Shown here piece after piece: positions 1 to 7,108 of a stretch of 38,123 nt of DNA. The notes under the pieces are model-generated. The model ran no database searches, was not told the origin of the DNA, and worked only from the letters and a program-made list of their open reading frames with translations. The position numbers and the translations under genes were made by a program. Positions within the stretch are counted from its first letter, which is position 1. The number at the start of each line of letters is the position of its first letter. This stretch comes from RGIG464 sp045643185 (GTDB lineage: Bacteria; Myxococcota_A; Bradymonadia; UBA4248), in assembly GCA_045643185.1 (NCBI GenBank), contig JAZUKH010000137.1, forward strand, positions 1 to 38,123, given 5' to 3'.

Positions 1-144
1 GCCCTGCCAGGCGAAGGGGTAGACGCGTATTTGGCAATGACTCGGTAGAGACGTCCGTTCCGCAATGACGCAGTAGAGCCGTCCGGTCCGGGCGTCTCTT
101 CCGCATCATTGCCAAATAGCGGCGTAGGGGAAGACCTTCCCCTC
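1..144 (+). repeat. Composite dispersed palindromic repeat, copy 1
   Basis: The outer arms (GCCCTGCCAGGCGAAGGGG... on the left, ...GCGGCGTAGGGGAAGAC on the right) match copies near 18.0, 22.9 and 37.9 kb. The inner arms TTGGCAATGA (34-43) and TCATTGCCAA (about 106-115) form a perfect stem. Unlike the other copies, whose loops are a few bases, this loop holds two tandem GTAGAG.CGTCCG units (about 44-101). A second repeat type therefore seems nested in the palindrome. The copy is intergenic, upstream of the coiled-coil protein gene. Confidence 0.75.
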
Positions 145-308
145 ATTCCCATTATACATATTTGTGAAAAAGCATCCCAGCAGTATATGGCAGTTCCAAG
201 TGGCATGAACCTCACACCTTCCAATGGAATACGGCGCCGTGTTATGGTTATTTGACGAGAGGATGCGAAAAGCGATCATTAAGAAACTTCCCAAAAGGCA
301 TGGAAATG

Positions 309-317
309 TGGTATGAT
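309..317 (+). promoter_or_regulatory. Extended -10 promoter for the coiled-coil protein gene
   Basis: TG at 309-310, one base, then TATGAT at 312-317 form an extended -10 element about 50 bases before the ATG at 367. No good -35 hexamer is visible, which is tolerated by extended -10 promoters. Confidence 0.35.
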
Positions 318-366
318 TTGAAGGCCACCTTTTGGCTTTCATTTATTACACGCGATGGAGTGAGAT

Positions 367-1251
367 ATGGCAAACGAAGCGAATCTGAGCAGTCTTGATG
401 AATTATCGAGGAATTCGACGAGCAATGCCGGCGTAGCTAAAGTTAAACGCAAACCGGCTGGCGGTCGCAAGAACAAAGAAAGCGCGGAAAGCCTTTTAGA
501 CTTTATTCTCGACGATTCGAGCAAAGCTGCAGAACAGGAAAAGCAGCAGCAGGATGAGGCGCGTAAACGTGCAGCCGAAGAAGCGGCCTTGCGCAAAGAA
601 GAAGAAGCGATGCGCAAGCGCATAGAAGGCGAACAGGAGATTCTGAAAGAACAAAAGGCGCACAACGAGATCCGTCAGCATCAGTCGATCATGCTTCAGG
701 CGATCCAGCGTGAAAAAGACATTGAAGCTGGTCTGATCGACGTGGCCGCAGAAGAGCGCGCCGCGCGCGAAGCCGAAGCGAAACGCGTCGCCGAAGAAGA
801 AGCGAAAGCCCGCAAAGCCCGCGAAAAGAAAGAACGCAAAGAGCGTCTCGCCAAACAGAAGGCAGAACTTCAGGAACTTCAGCATCAGGAAGCGATCGAA
901 GCCGCGAAGCCGAAACCGACGCATACGCTCGAGATCATCATCGCGGCAGCCGTTGTTTTGATCAGCGTCGGCGTGGGTCTTTACTTCTACATGACACGCG
1001 AAGAGATCGACATTTATGCGCTGGGTCCCAAATATATGACGACGCAGGTCAACTTCCTCGACGAGGATCTGAGCATGACCGATATGGACGTCAACCTTGT
1101 CGCTCAGGAAGCCCCGAAAGCACCGGCCAAATCCTCTACAAAGAAAAAATCTTCTAGTGGCAGCAAAGCCGCTGCCGCACCTGCCCCAGCCAAACCGTCG
1201 CTCACCACCAACAAGAAGGGTGGCGGTCTGTTCGGAAAACGTGGCCTCTAA
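367..1251 (+). CDS. Coiled-coil single-pass membrane protein, unknown function
   Basis: A 294-residue protein of no family I recognise. Residues 52-178 are an almost uninterrupted Glu/Lys/Arg/Ala-rich helix of coiled-coil type. One hydrophobic segment follows (about 187-209), then an 85-residue tail rich in Ala, Lys, Pro and Ser ending in a basic GGGLFGKRGL. There is no signal peptide, so the coil is probably cytoplasmic and the short tail periplasmic (N-in, C-out), an anchor-and-lever layout loosely like an inverted TolA. The start is supported by GGAGTG about 6 bases upstream of the ATG. The gene stands alone, with about 160 bases before the amylase gene on the same strand. The repetitive composition makes homology calls unsafe. 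Confidence 0.75.
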   Translation: MANEANLSSLDELSRNSTSNAGVAKVKRKPAGGRKNKESAESLLDFILDDSSKAAEQEKQQQDEARKRAAEEAALRKEEEAMRKRIEGEQEILKEQKAHNEIRQHQSIMLQAIQREKDIEAGLIDVAAEERAAREAEAKRVAEEEAKARKAREKKERKERLAKQKAELQELQHQEAIEAAKPKPTHTLEIIIAAAVVLISVGVGLYFYMTREEIDIYALGPKYMTTQVNFLDEDLSMTDMDVNLVAQEAPKAPAKSSTKKKSSSGSKAAAAPAPAKPSLTTNKKGGGLFGKRGL

Positions 1252-1415
1252 GCCACTCGCCAATTTCGTATTCATATCGATGCCATACGCCCCTAAGCGT
1301 TCAGCCTTTCGTTTGACAACACGTCGGCGTATGACATCTTCTTTATTTGCATGCGCGAACGCTTTCGGCGTTTCGCGCTTTTGTTCGTCTAAGAGACATA
1401 AAGAGTATCAGCAAC

Positions 1416-3629
1416 ATGCGTAAGAGACTGCGTCCCATTTTGTGTTCCGTGCTTGCCGCGGCAAGCTTAAGCGGTTGTATCGAAGTGTCGTCACTGCCTT
1501 CCGGCGTCAACGAAGAAGGCATTCAGCTAGAAACACACGTTCAGGATTGGCGAGACGAGGTGATTTATCAGGTCATCATAGACCGTTTTAACAACGGTGA
1601 TGTGAACAACGACTACAATGTCGATACGCGTTCCATGTCGCGTTATCACGGCGGCGACTGGCAGGGCCTTATCGACAAACTCGATTATTTGCAGGAACTC
1701 GGCGTCACGACGCTGTGGATCAGCCCTGTCGTGAAAAACGTCGAAGAAGACGCCGGTTTTGCCTCGTACCACGGTTACTGGACGGTCGATTTTCTGAAAC
1801 ACAACGTCCACTTCGGTGACCTTGCCACGCTCCGCAAATTGAGCGACGAATTGCATGCACGCGGCATGAAACTGATCCTCGACATCGTGACGAACCACGT
1901 GGGTCAGGTCTTTTTCTATGACATCAACATGAACGGCCAACCCAACGAATGGCTCGCTGGCCGCGGCGACATCGACAAGGGTGATTACAATCGTCCAAGC
2001 GGTGGCGAATTAAGTCGTGTCACGGAATATGACCCGGACTTCAGCGCTCACGGCATCGACGCCTATACCTCCATGGGCCTTTCCGGCGAAGCCCCCATCG
2101 TGTTTTTTGACATTCCGTCGATCAACCGCACAGCCCCTGGTCCTCGAAACATCGACCTCAACCACAATGGCACGATCGATAACGAAAACGAACGCCTCGG
2201 TTTTGCCAACCCCGCCTGGTATCATCACCGCGGCCGTACTTACGACTACGATACCCAACTTCCTTACGATTACGATACGCGTAGCTATAAATTATATGAC
2301 CTCGTCCACGAAAAATCGGAATACACCAGTCTGGATGCGGTCAACAGCAATGAAGCTCTTAAAAACTGCCGTGGTTACGTCGGTTACGGTGAGGATGGCA
2401 ACTGGTATAGCACTTGGGAATCCTGTAACGGCGAAAACGCATGCTGCAAACGCGCATCGGTGTCCGCTCCTTACAATCATCGTTTGACGAACTACGATGG
2501 CTCTGCAGGCCCGTATCTTGATATCGAACCGCGTCAATATTACCAAAACGATCAAACGTTGTTAGGCGACTTCCCCGGCGGCCTCAAAGACGTCGCGACG
2601 GAACGTGACGACGTCCGTGAAGCCATGATCCAGGTCTTCAGCTACTGGATCGACGTCACAGACTGCGACGGCTTCCGTATCGATACGCTCAAACACGTCG
2701 AATACTCGTTCTGGGAAACATTCGCGCCTGGCATTCGTGAACACGCGGCCAAACGCGGTAAAAAGAATTTCTTTATGTACGGCGAAGCCTTTGATGGTAA
2801 CGATGACCTGCTCGCCGCTTACACCACAAACGAAAATTCCGTCGACTCCGTATTTCTCTTCTCACAGAAATATGCCATCGACCAGGCCTTCAAATGCGCG
2901 CCTGGTAACAACGCCGTCGGTCTCTGCAAAGGCGCCGCCAATGGCACCAGCGCCCTCTACGGCTGGAACAAAGATGAAAGCCGTCATGCCAAATTCAGCG
3001 ATAAACCGCGTCCCAATGGCGTTATTGACTCCGACAACAATGGTGTCGCCCCTCGCGACCTACTCGTCAACTTCCTCGATAACCACGACGTAGGCCGTTA
3101 CCTCTATGACCGTAACGACGAAAATGGCGTGTCATCCCTCAAAAACGCCCTCGCGTTCCTCATCCTCCAACGTGGTATTCCGTGCATCTACTACGGTACG
3201 GAACAAGGCTTCACGGGCGGCAATGACCCGGGCAACCGCGAAGACATGTGGGATACGACAGCCTCCATCTTCAATCAACATCCTGATTGGGGCTTCAACA
3301 AAATTAAACCCTTTGACACCACCAACCCCATTTTCCAGCACATCAAAAAGCTCATCGCCCTGCGCAAAGCAAATCGTGTGCTGAGCCGCGGTACCGTCAG
3401 TAACGAGCTCTACGGTGGCAAGAACAATGCTCCGCAAAGCGTCTACGCTTTCACGCGCTCATACAATGGTGAAAATGCCTACATCGTGATCAATACCCAC
3501 GAAACGGAATCCATCACCGTCCAGTACCAGGTTTCCGGCTCCGATCAGCTTCAAATGACCGAAGGCGGCTGCACCTCGAATGGCGGAAGCGTCACCATCA
3601 AACCGATGACGACCTGCGTCTTCATGTAG
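1416..3629 (+). CDS. GH13 alpha-amylase family lipoprotein
   Basis: A glycoside hydrolase family 13 enzyme (737 residues) that should cleave alpha-1,4-glucans such as starch. All four GH13 motifs are present: DIVTNHV at about 156-162, GFRIDTLKH at about 419-427 with nucleophile Asp423, the general acid in YGEAF (Glu457), and FLDNHD at about 553-558 with the transition-state Asp. The frame opens further upstream at 1347, but the ATG at 1416 gives a clean lipoprotein signal, MRKRLRPIL...ASLSGC, with lipidation at Cys21. The enzyme is therefore probably anchored to the outer membrane facing out or in the periplasm. A Cys-containing insertion (about residues 317-350) and an Asp/Asn-rich loop (DLNHNGTIDNENE) suggest disulfides and calcium. 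Family assignment is secure; exact specificity (amylase, neopullulanase, cyclomaltodextrinase) is not. Confidence 0.9.
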   Translation: MRKRLRPILCSVLAAASLSGCIEVSSLPSGVNEEGIQLETHVQDWRDEVIYQVIIDRFNNGDVNNDYNVDTRSMSRYHGGDWQGLIDKLDYLQELGVTTLWISPVVKNVEEDAGFASYHGYWTVDFLKHNVHFGDLATLRKLSDELHARGMKLILDIVTNHVGQVFFYDINMNGQPNEWLAGRGDIDKGDYNRPSGGELSRVTEYDPDFSAHGIDAYTSMGLSGEAPIVFFDIPSINRTAPGPRNIDLNHNGTIDNENERLGFANPAWYHHRGRTYDYDTQLPYDYDTRSYKLYDLVHEKSEYTSLDAVNSNEALKNCRGYVGYGEDGNWYSTWESCNGENACCKRASVSAPYNHRLTNYDGSAGPYLDIEPRQYYQNDQTLLGDFPGGLKDVATERDDVREAMIQVFSYWIDVTDCDGFRIDTLKHVEYSFWETFAPGIREHAAKRGKKNFFMYGEAFDGNDDLLAAYTTNENSVDSVFLFSQKYAIDQAFKCAPGNNAVGLCKGAANGTSALYGWNKDESRHAKFSDKPRPNGVIDSDNNGVAPRDLLVNFLDNHDVGRYLYDRNDENGVSSLKNALAFLILQRGIPCIYYGTEQGFTGGNDPGNREDMWDTTASIFNQHPDWGFNKIKPFDTTNPIFQHIKKLIALRKANRVLSRGTVSNELYGGKNNAPQSVYAFTRSYNGENAYIVINTHETESITVQYQVSGSDQLQMTEGGCTSNGGSVTIKPMTTCVFM

Positions 3630-3641
3630 TCTCATCCAGTG

Positions 3642-3662
3642 CGACGTCGTCACGACGTCGCG
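3642..3662. repeat. Perfect 9-bp inverted repeat after the amylase gene
   Basis: GCGACGTCG, TCA, CGACGTCGC: a perfect hairpin 12 bases past the amylase stop codon and just upstream of the bidirectional terminator. It may stabilise the mRNA 3' end. Confidence 0.5.
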
Positions 3663-3678
3663 CTCAAGGCAAAAAACT

Positions 3679-3708
3679 AAAAAACGCGGCATTTTGCCGC
3701 GTTTTTTT
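3679..3708. terminator. Bidirectional rho-independent terminator
   Basis: The GC-rich stem ACGCGGCA/TGCCGCGT has a run of A on the left and T7 on the right. It can therefore terminate both the amylase gene (+) and the convergent rlmB-like gene (-), whose stop lies at 3744. Confidence 0.85.
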
Positions 3709-3743
3709 GTTTTTCACGTTTCGCCAGTCGTACGAAAACCGCG

Positions 3744-4685
3744 TTAATTCACTTTGGCTCGCACGAGCGAAGCCTGGTAAAGAAAGATCGCTGCGGCGAC
3801 GCTGACATTGAGCGATTCAACGGCAGGATTCATGTCGATGCGTGCAAACTGGTCACAGAGCGTGCGTGTGAGTCGACGCATGCCGTCGCCCTCACTGCCC
3901 ATGACGATGACGCAAGGCTGGTCAAAGCGGATCGATGCAAGCGGCTCGCCCTCGATGTCGGCACCGAATACGACAAAACCTGCGTCTTTTAAGCCTCTGA
4001 GCGTTTGTGCGATATTGGTGACGCGACATACCGGCACACGCCAGGCTTGTCCAGCTGAGGTCTTAATGGCCGTTGGTGTGATCTGAGCGGCACGGTCTTT
4101 GGGAATCACAACGGCAGTCGCGCCAAACGCAGCTGCCGAACGAATGATGGCGCCCAAATTGTGTGGATCCTGAATCTGGTCAAGCACCACAATCATCGGC
4201 TGCTTATCCGTCGATCTGTCGAGCACGTCGTCGAGTTCTTCGTAAGGAAAGGCACGGACTTCGAGCAACACGCCCTGATGACGCGTCTCACCAGTGCGCA
4301 GGTCCAGATCTGCGGTCGTGCACGACACGGTCTGCACGTGGTTAGCCTCAACGAGCTTCATGATGGGCTGAATATCGGTGAACGAGCGCGTGTCAGCAAT
4401 AAACAGCCGCGCTTCGCCTAAAATCGTTTTGGGCAAAACACTCAGAGTCTCTTCGACAGGGTGAACGCCGCACACAAAGAAGCCTTCAGACGCCGTATTT
4501 TCACGAGAGTCGGTCGATTTGTCGCGACGCGGTGCACGGTTTTCGCGGAAATCGCGGTTTTCTCGCTCACTACGCGGGATCTCATGCGCACCACGGCGCA
4601 CGGCGCGCGATTCAGCATGATGCGCGGCATGCCCGTCACCAGAACGGGCTCCACTGGGACGATGATTGGAATGATCTGATTTCAT
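3744..4685 (-). CDS. rlmB: TrmH-family 23S rRNA (guanosine-2'-O-)-methyltransferase, RlmB-like
   Basis: A SPOUT methyltransferase of 313 residues expected to methylate a ribose 2'-OH in RNA using SAM. RlmB itself makes Gm2251 in 23S rRNA. The three knot motifs are clear: NLGAIIRS (176-183), GSEGDG (263-268) and SLNVSVAAAI (291-300). A SpoU substrate-binding domain starts near residue 68 (FFVCGVHPVEETL). The first 67 residues are a disordered His/Arg/Asp/Ser-rich extension, longer than in E. coli. The frame is open further upstream, but that part lies inside the proS terminator hairpin, so the ATG at 4685 is preferred. The gene follows proS on the same strand, separated by a terminator. RlmB is the best guess; another TrmH-family target is possible. 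Confidence 0.82.
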   Translation of the reverse strand: MKSDHSNHRPSGARSGDGHAAHHAESRAVRRGAHEIPRSERENRDFRENRAPRRDKSTDSRENTASEGFFVCGVHPVEETLSVLPKTILGEARLFIADTRSFTDIQPIMKLVEANHVQTVSCTTADLDLRTGETRHQGVLLEVRAFPYEELDDVLDRSTDKQPMIVVLDQIQDPHNLGAIIRSAAAFGATAVVIPKDRAAQITPTAIKTSAGQAWRVPVCRVTNIAQTLRGLKDAGFVVFGADIEGEPLASIRFDQPCVIVMGSEGDGMRRLTRTLCDQFARIDMNPAVESLNVSVAAAIFLYQASLVRAKVN

Positions 4686-4703
4686 ATCAACTCGTTTTTG
4701 AGC

Positions 4704-4772
4704 AAAAAAAGCGGCTATGGCCTCGGGTAAAAACGTCCGAACCGGGCGTCTAGCCCCTTTGACCATAGCCGC
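4704..4772 (-). terminator. proS terminator hairpin enclosing a dispersed repeat unit
   Basis: Perfect 10-bp arms GCGGCTATGG (4711-4720) and CCATAGCCGC (4763-4772). On the minus strand they are followed by T7 (4704-4710), so they act as a terminator after proS. The loop carries an ACGTCCG..CCGGGCGTCT unit related to repeats at 44-101 and 6790-6911. Confidence 0.7.
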
Positions 4773-4808
4773 ATTGTTTTCATAGACCTGGTTTATTCAA
4801 AAACCTGA

Positions 4809-6539
4809 TTAACAGCATTTAGCAATATCCGCCGCAATGACGCTCTTGACATGCTCGACAATCTTGTCAACATCGATGAGTTCAGCGTCTTTCTGAGTGC
4901 GGTGTTTGAACTCGACCTTGCCATTGACGAGGTTCTTTTCGCCAATCGTGATGCGGTAAGGCACCCCAATGAGGTCGTCGTCTTTGAACTTGATACCAGG
5001 ACGAATGTCACGATCATCGTAAAGCACTTCGATACCGGCTTTCTGAAGCGCGTCGTAGATCTTTTCAGTCGCGTCGATGATCGCTTCGCTCTTGAGCTGA
5101 AGCGGAGCAAGAATGACGTGATAAGGCGCAATCGCCGCAGGCAGGTTGATGCCGTTTTCGTCGTTGTATTGTTCGATCGCCGCAGCCAAAACACGGGTGA
5201 TACCAATGCCGTAGCAGCCCATGACGCACGGATGGGATTCGCCCTTGTCATCGAGATAAGTGGCGCCCATCGGAACGGAATACTTGGTACCGAGAAGGAA
5301 GACGTGACCAACCTCGATGCCACGGAAAGCCTGAAGCTTTTCACCGCAGTGAGGACAGGGATCGCCTTCTTCAGCCAGGACGAGGTCGTCGATCTTGGTG
5401 ACCTGGAAATCGCGTCCCGGTTCGACATGCATGAGGTGATAATCGGTCTTGTTTGCGCCACAAACGCAGTCATGCATCGTAGCGACGCTAAGATCCGCGT
5501 AGATTGGGCATTTGACACCGACAGGGCCGAGCGAACCGGCTTTGGCGCCCATGACTTCCTCGATCGCCGAGTCACTGGCCATGACCAGCGTTTCGCAACC
5601 GAGCACGCGCGTGAGCTTGATCTCGTTCAAATTCTCGTTACCGCGCATCAAAATGATGACGGGATTGCCATCAGCAAGGTAGACGAGCGTCTTGATCGAT
5701 TTTTCGGGCGCAATTTTGAGGAATGCAGCGACTTCGTCGATGGAATGCTGACCCGGCGTATGCACTTCTTCGATGGCCGGCGTCGCCGCATCGACCGTGA
5801 ACGACGTGGCACTGATCGTGCGTTTTACCTCGGCTTTTTCTTCATTGGCCGCGTAACCGCATTTCGGACAAGACAGGATACGGTCTTCACCCGTCTGAGC
5901 CAAAACTTGGAATTCATGGGAGTGCGAGCCGCCGATGTTGCCCGAGTCAGCTTCGACAGCACGGAAGCTCAGGCCACAGCGTTTGAAAATGCGACAATAA
6001 GCATCGTACATACGTTTGTAGGCTTTTTCGGCATTTTCGAAATCGACGTCAAACGAGTAAGCATCTTTCATGATGAACTCACGACCGCGCATGAGGCCAC
6101 CACGGGGACGAAGTTCGTCACGGAATTTGACCTGGATCTGATAAAGGTTGATCGGCATGCTGCGGTAGGAACGGATGTGACGTTTTGCCAGGTCGGTGAT
6201 GCCTTCTTCGTGCGTCGGGCTCAAGCAGTAATCTTGGTTTTTACGATCCTGAAAACGAAGAAGTTCTTTGCCGTAATGTTCCCAACGACCGGAGAGCTGC
6301 CAGATCTCGGCAGGCTGCACCATAGGCAGAAGGAGTTCCTGGGCGCCAGCAGCATTAAGCTCTTCTCGAACGATCTGCTCAATTTTCTGAACGCAACGCC
6401 AGGCCATAGGCATGAGCGTATAAATACCAGCAGTAAGCTGTTCGATATAGCCTGCACGCATCAAAAGACGGTGGCTGGGCAACTCGGCATCAACGGGATT
6501 TTCTTTACGAGTGGGGATAAGGGCTTGCGAATAACGCAT
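4809..6539 (-). CDS. proS: Prolyl-tRNA synthetase, bacterial type with editing domain
   Basis: Class II aminoacyl-tRNA synthetase that charges tRNA-Pro. The 576 residues match the usual bacterial-type length (about 570). The N-terminus (MRYSQ...RKENPVDAELPSHRLLMRAG) matches the family, fixing the start. Motif 2 region runs about 109-160 (THEEGITDLAKR, FRDELRPRGGLMRGREFIMKDAYSF). The INS/YbaK-type editing domain, which hydrolyses Ala-tRNA-Pro, lies at about 225-390, and motif 3 is GCYGIGITRVLAA. Two CxxC pairs (CPKCG near 224 and CPHCG near 394) flank the editing insert and could bind zinc. The protein is cytoplasmic. AGGTAG lies about 10 bases before the ATG. Confidence 0.97.
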   Translation of the reverse strand: MRYSQALIPTRKENPVDAELPSHRLLMRAGYIEQLTAGIYTLMPMAWRCVQKIEQIVREELNAAGAQELLLPMVQPAEIWQLSGRWEHYGKELLRFQDRKNQDYCLSPTHEEGITDLAKRHIRSYRSMPINLYQIQVKFRDELRPRGGLMRGREFIMKDAYSFDVDFENAEKAYKRMYDAYCRIFKRCGLSFRAVEADSGNIGGSHSHEFQVLAQTGEDRILSCPKCGYAANEEKAEVKRTISATSFTVDAATPAIEEVHTPGQHSIDEVAAFLKIAPEKSIKTLVYLADGNPVIILMRGNENLNEIKLTRVLGCETLVMASDSAIEEVMGAKAGSLGPVGVKCPIYADLSVATMHDCVCGANKTDYHLMHVEPGRDFQVTKIDDLVLAEEGDPCPHCGEKLQAFRGIEVGHVFLLGTKYSVPMGATYLDDKGESHPCVMGCYGIGITRVLAAAIEQYNDENGINLPAAIAPYHVILAPLQLKSEAIIDATEKIYDALQKAGIEVLYDDRDIRPGIKFKDDDLIGVPYRITIGEKNLVNGKVEFKHRTQKDAELIDVDKIVEHVKSVIAADIAKCC

Positions 6540-7050
6540 CGTGTCTACCTTTTGGTGAAAAAATCATAAAAAAATGGCCAAAACTAGCCTCGTTCGTGCT
6601 TGGGATAACGCCCCAAAAACAGGGCGAGAGATTATCATATTTTTAATTTTATGTCGCCCCCAACCCCCACACCGTTTCATCAAGTGATTACAGCTCAGTA
6701 GTTGGGGATCATAATTTTGTTTTAGATTTTGCGTTGATCCTTGAGCATTGTGTTTTTAAGCAGTCCTAGGCCTGCTGCGGCGCGTATTGACCGAGCGTAG
6801 AGCCGTCCGGTTCGGACAGTTCAGTCGAGGAACCCCAACAAGTTGTGTCGAAAAACAGAAAAACGCGGCGCGTATTGACCGAGCGTAGAGCCGTCCGCTT
6901 CGGGCGGCTCAAGCGAGGGAGAAGCGACGCGGGCGCGGCGTATGAAATAGCCGCGCCTAAAAAAATAGGCCATTGGGCGTTTATGCCCATCTGAGCTGTC
7001 ACAAAATGCGCCCGTATCCAGCCTTGAAAGGTGCCAAGCCCCGACACAAT
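6540..7050. other. Repeat-rich intergenic region between proS and the Cys-rich lipoprotein gene
   Basis: About 570 bases without a credible gene between divergent genes. It holds an imperfect hairpin at about 6604-6636, a duplicated 33-base block (6777-6809 and 6865-6897), a short stem GGCGCGGC/GCCGCGCC at about 6933-6956, and the promoter of the following gene. The minus-strand reading frame across 6766-7047 is built from the repeats and has no ribosome-binding site. Confidence 0.6.
6777..6897. repeat. 33-base exact direct repeat, two copies 88 bases apart
   Basis: Copies at 6777-6809 and 6865-6897 are identical, beginning GCGGCGCGTATTGACC and ending GTAGAGCCGTCCG. Each continues into a TTCGG(A/G) segment that can pair back with CCGTCC. 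The GTAGAGCCGTCCG core recurs inside copy 1 of the palindromic repeat (about 71-85). Confidence 0.8.
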
Positions 7051-7051
7051 C

Positions 7052-7060
7052 TGCTATAAT
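7052..7060 (+). promoter_or_regulatory. Extended -10 promoter for the Cys-rich lipoprotein gene
   Basis: TG (7052-7053), C, then a consensus TATAAT (7055-7060), about 49 bases before the ATG. A TTGAAA at 7024 is too far upstream to be its -35, so it is best read as an extended -10 sigma-70-type promoter. Confidence 0.55.
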
Positions 7061-7108
7061 GGAGGATTGTAATTCTGTCGTTCAATAAAAACACGGAGTG
7101 ATTTAGTG

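Noticed and set aside
496..1275. Minus-strand 259-codon frame opposite the coiled-coil protein
   Set aside because: Its Phe/Leu-rich composition is the complement of Glu/Lys/Arg codons; not a gene.
1313..1341. TTGACA at 1313 as the amylase promoter
   Set aside because: No acceptable -10 hexamer at 16-18 bases downstream; the transcript start for the amylase gene is left unassigned.
4851..6569. A 572-codon open frame on the plus strand opposite proS
   Set aside because: It lies fully antisense to a canonical proS, has an Arg/Asp/Val/Phe-heavy composition, and no ribosome-binding site or recognisable motif; it is a by-product of codon bias.
6540..6640. T-box or amino-acid leader upstream of proS
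   Set aside because: Only a short imperfect hairpin is visible; no specifier loop, antiterminator or leader peptide with proline codons.
6777..6897. Two spaced repeats considered as a minimal CRISPR
   Set aside because: Only two copies, the interval is 55 bases, the repeat core occurs elsewhere in other contexts, and no cas gene is present.
6766..7047. 93-codon minus-strand frame in the proS upstream spacer
   Set aside because: Made of the duplicated 33-base repeat; no ribosome-binding site.
7024..7060. TTGAAA/TATAAT as a standard -35/-10 pair
   Set aside because: Spacing is 25 bases; the TATAAT was instead called as an extended -10.
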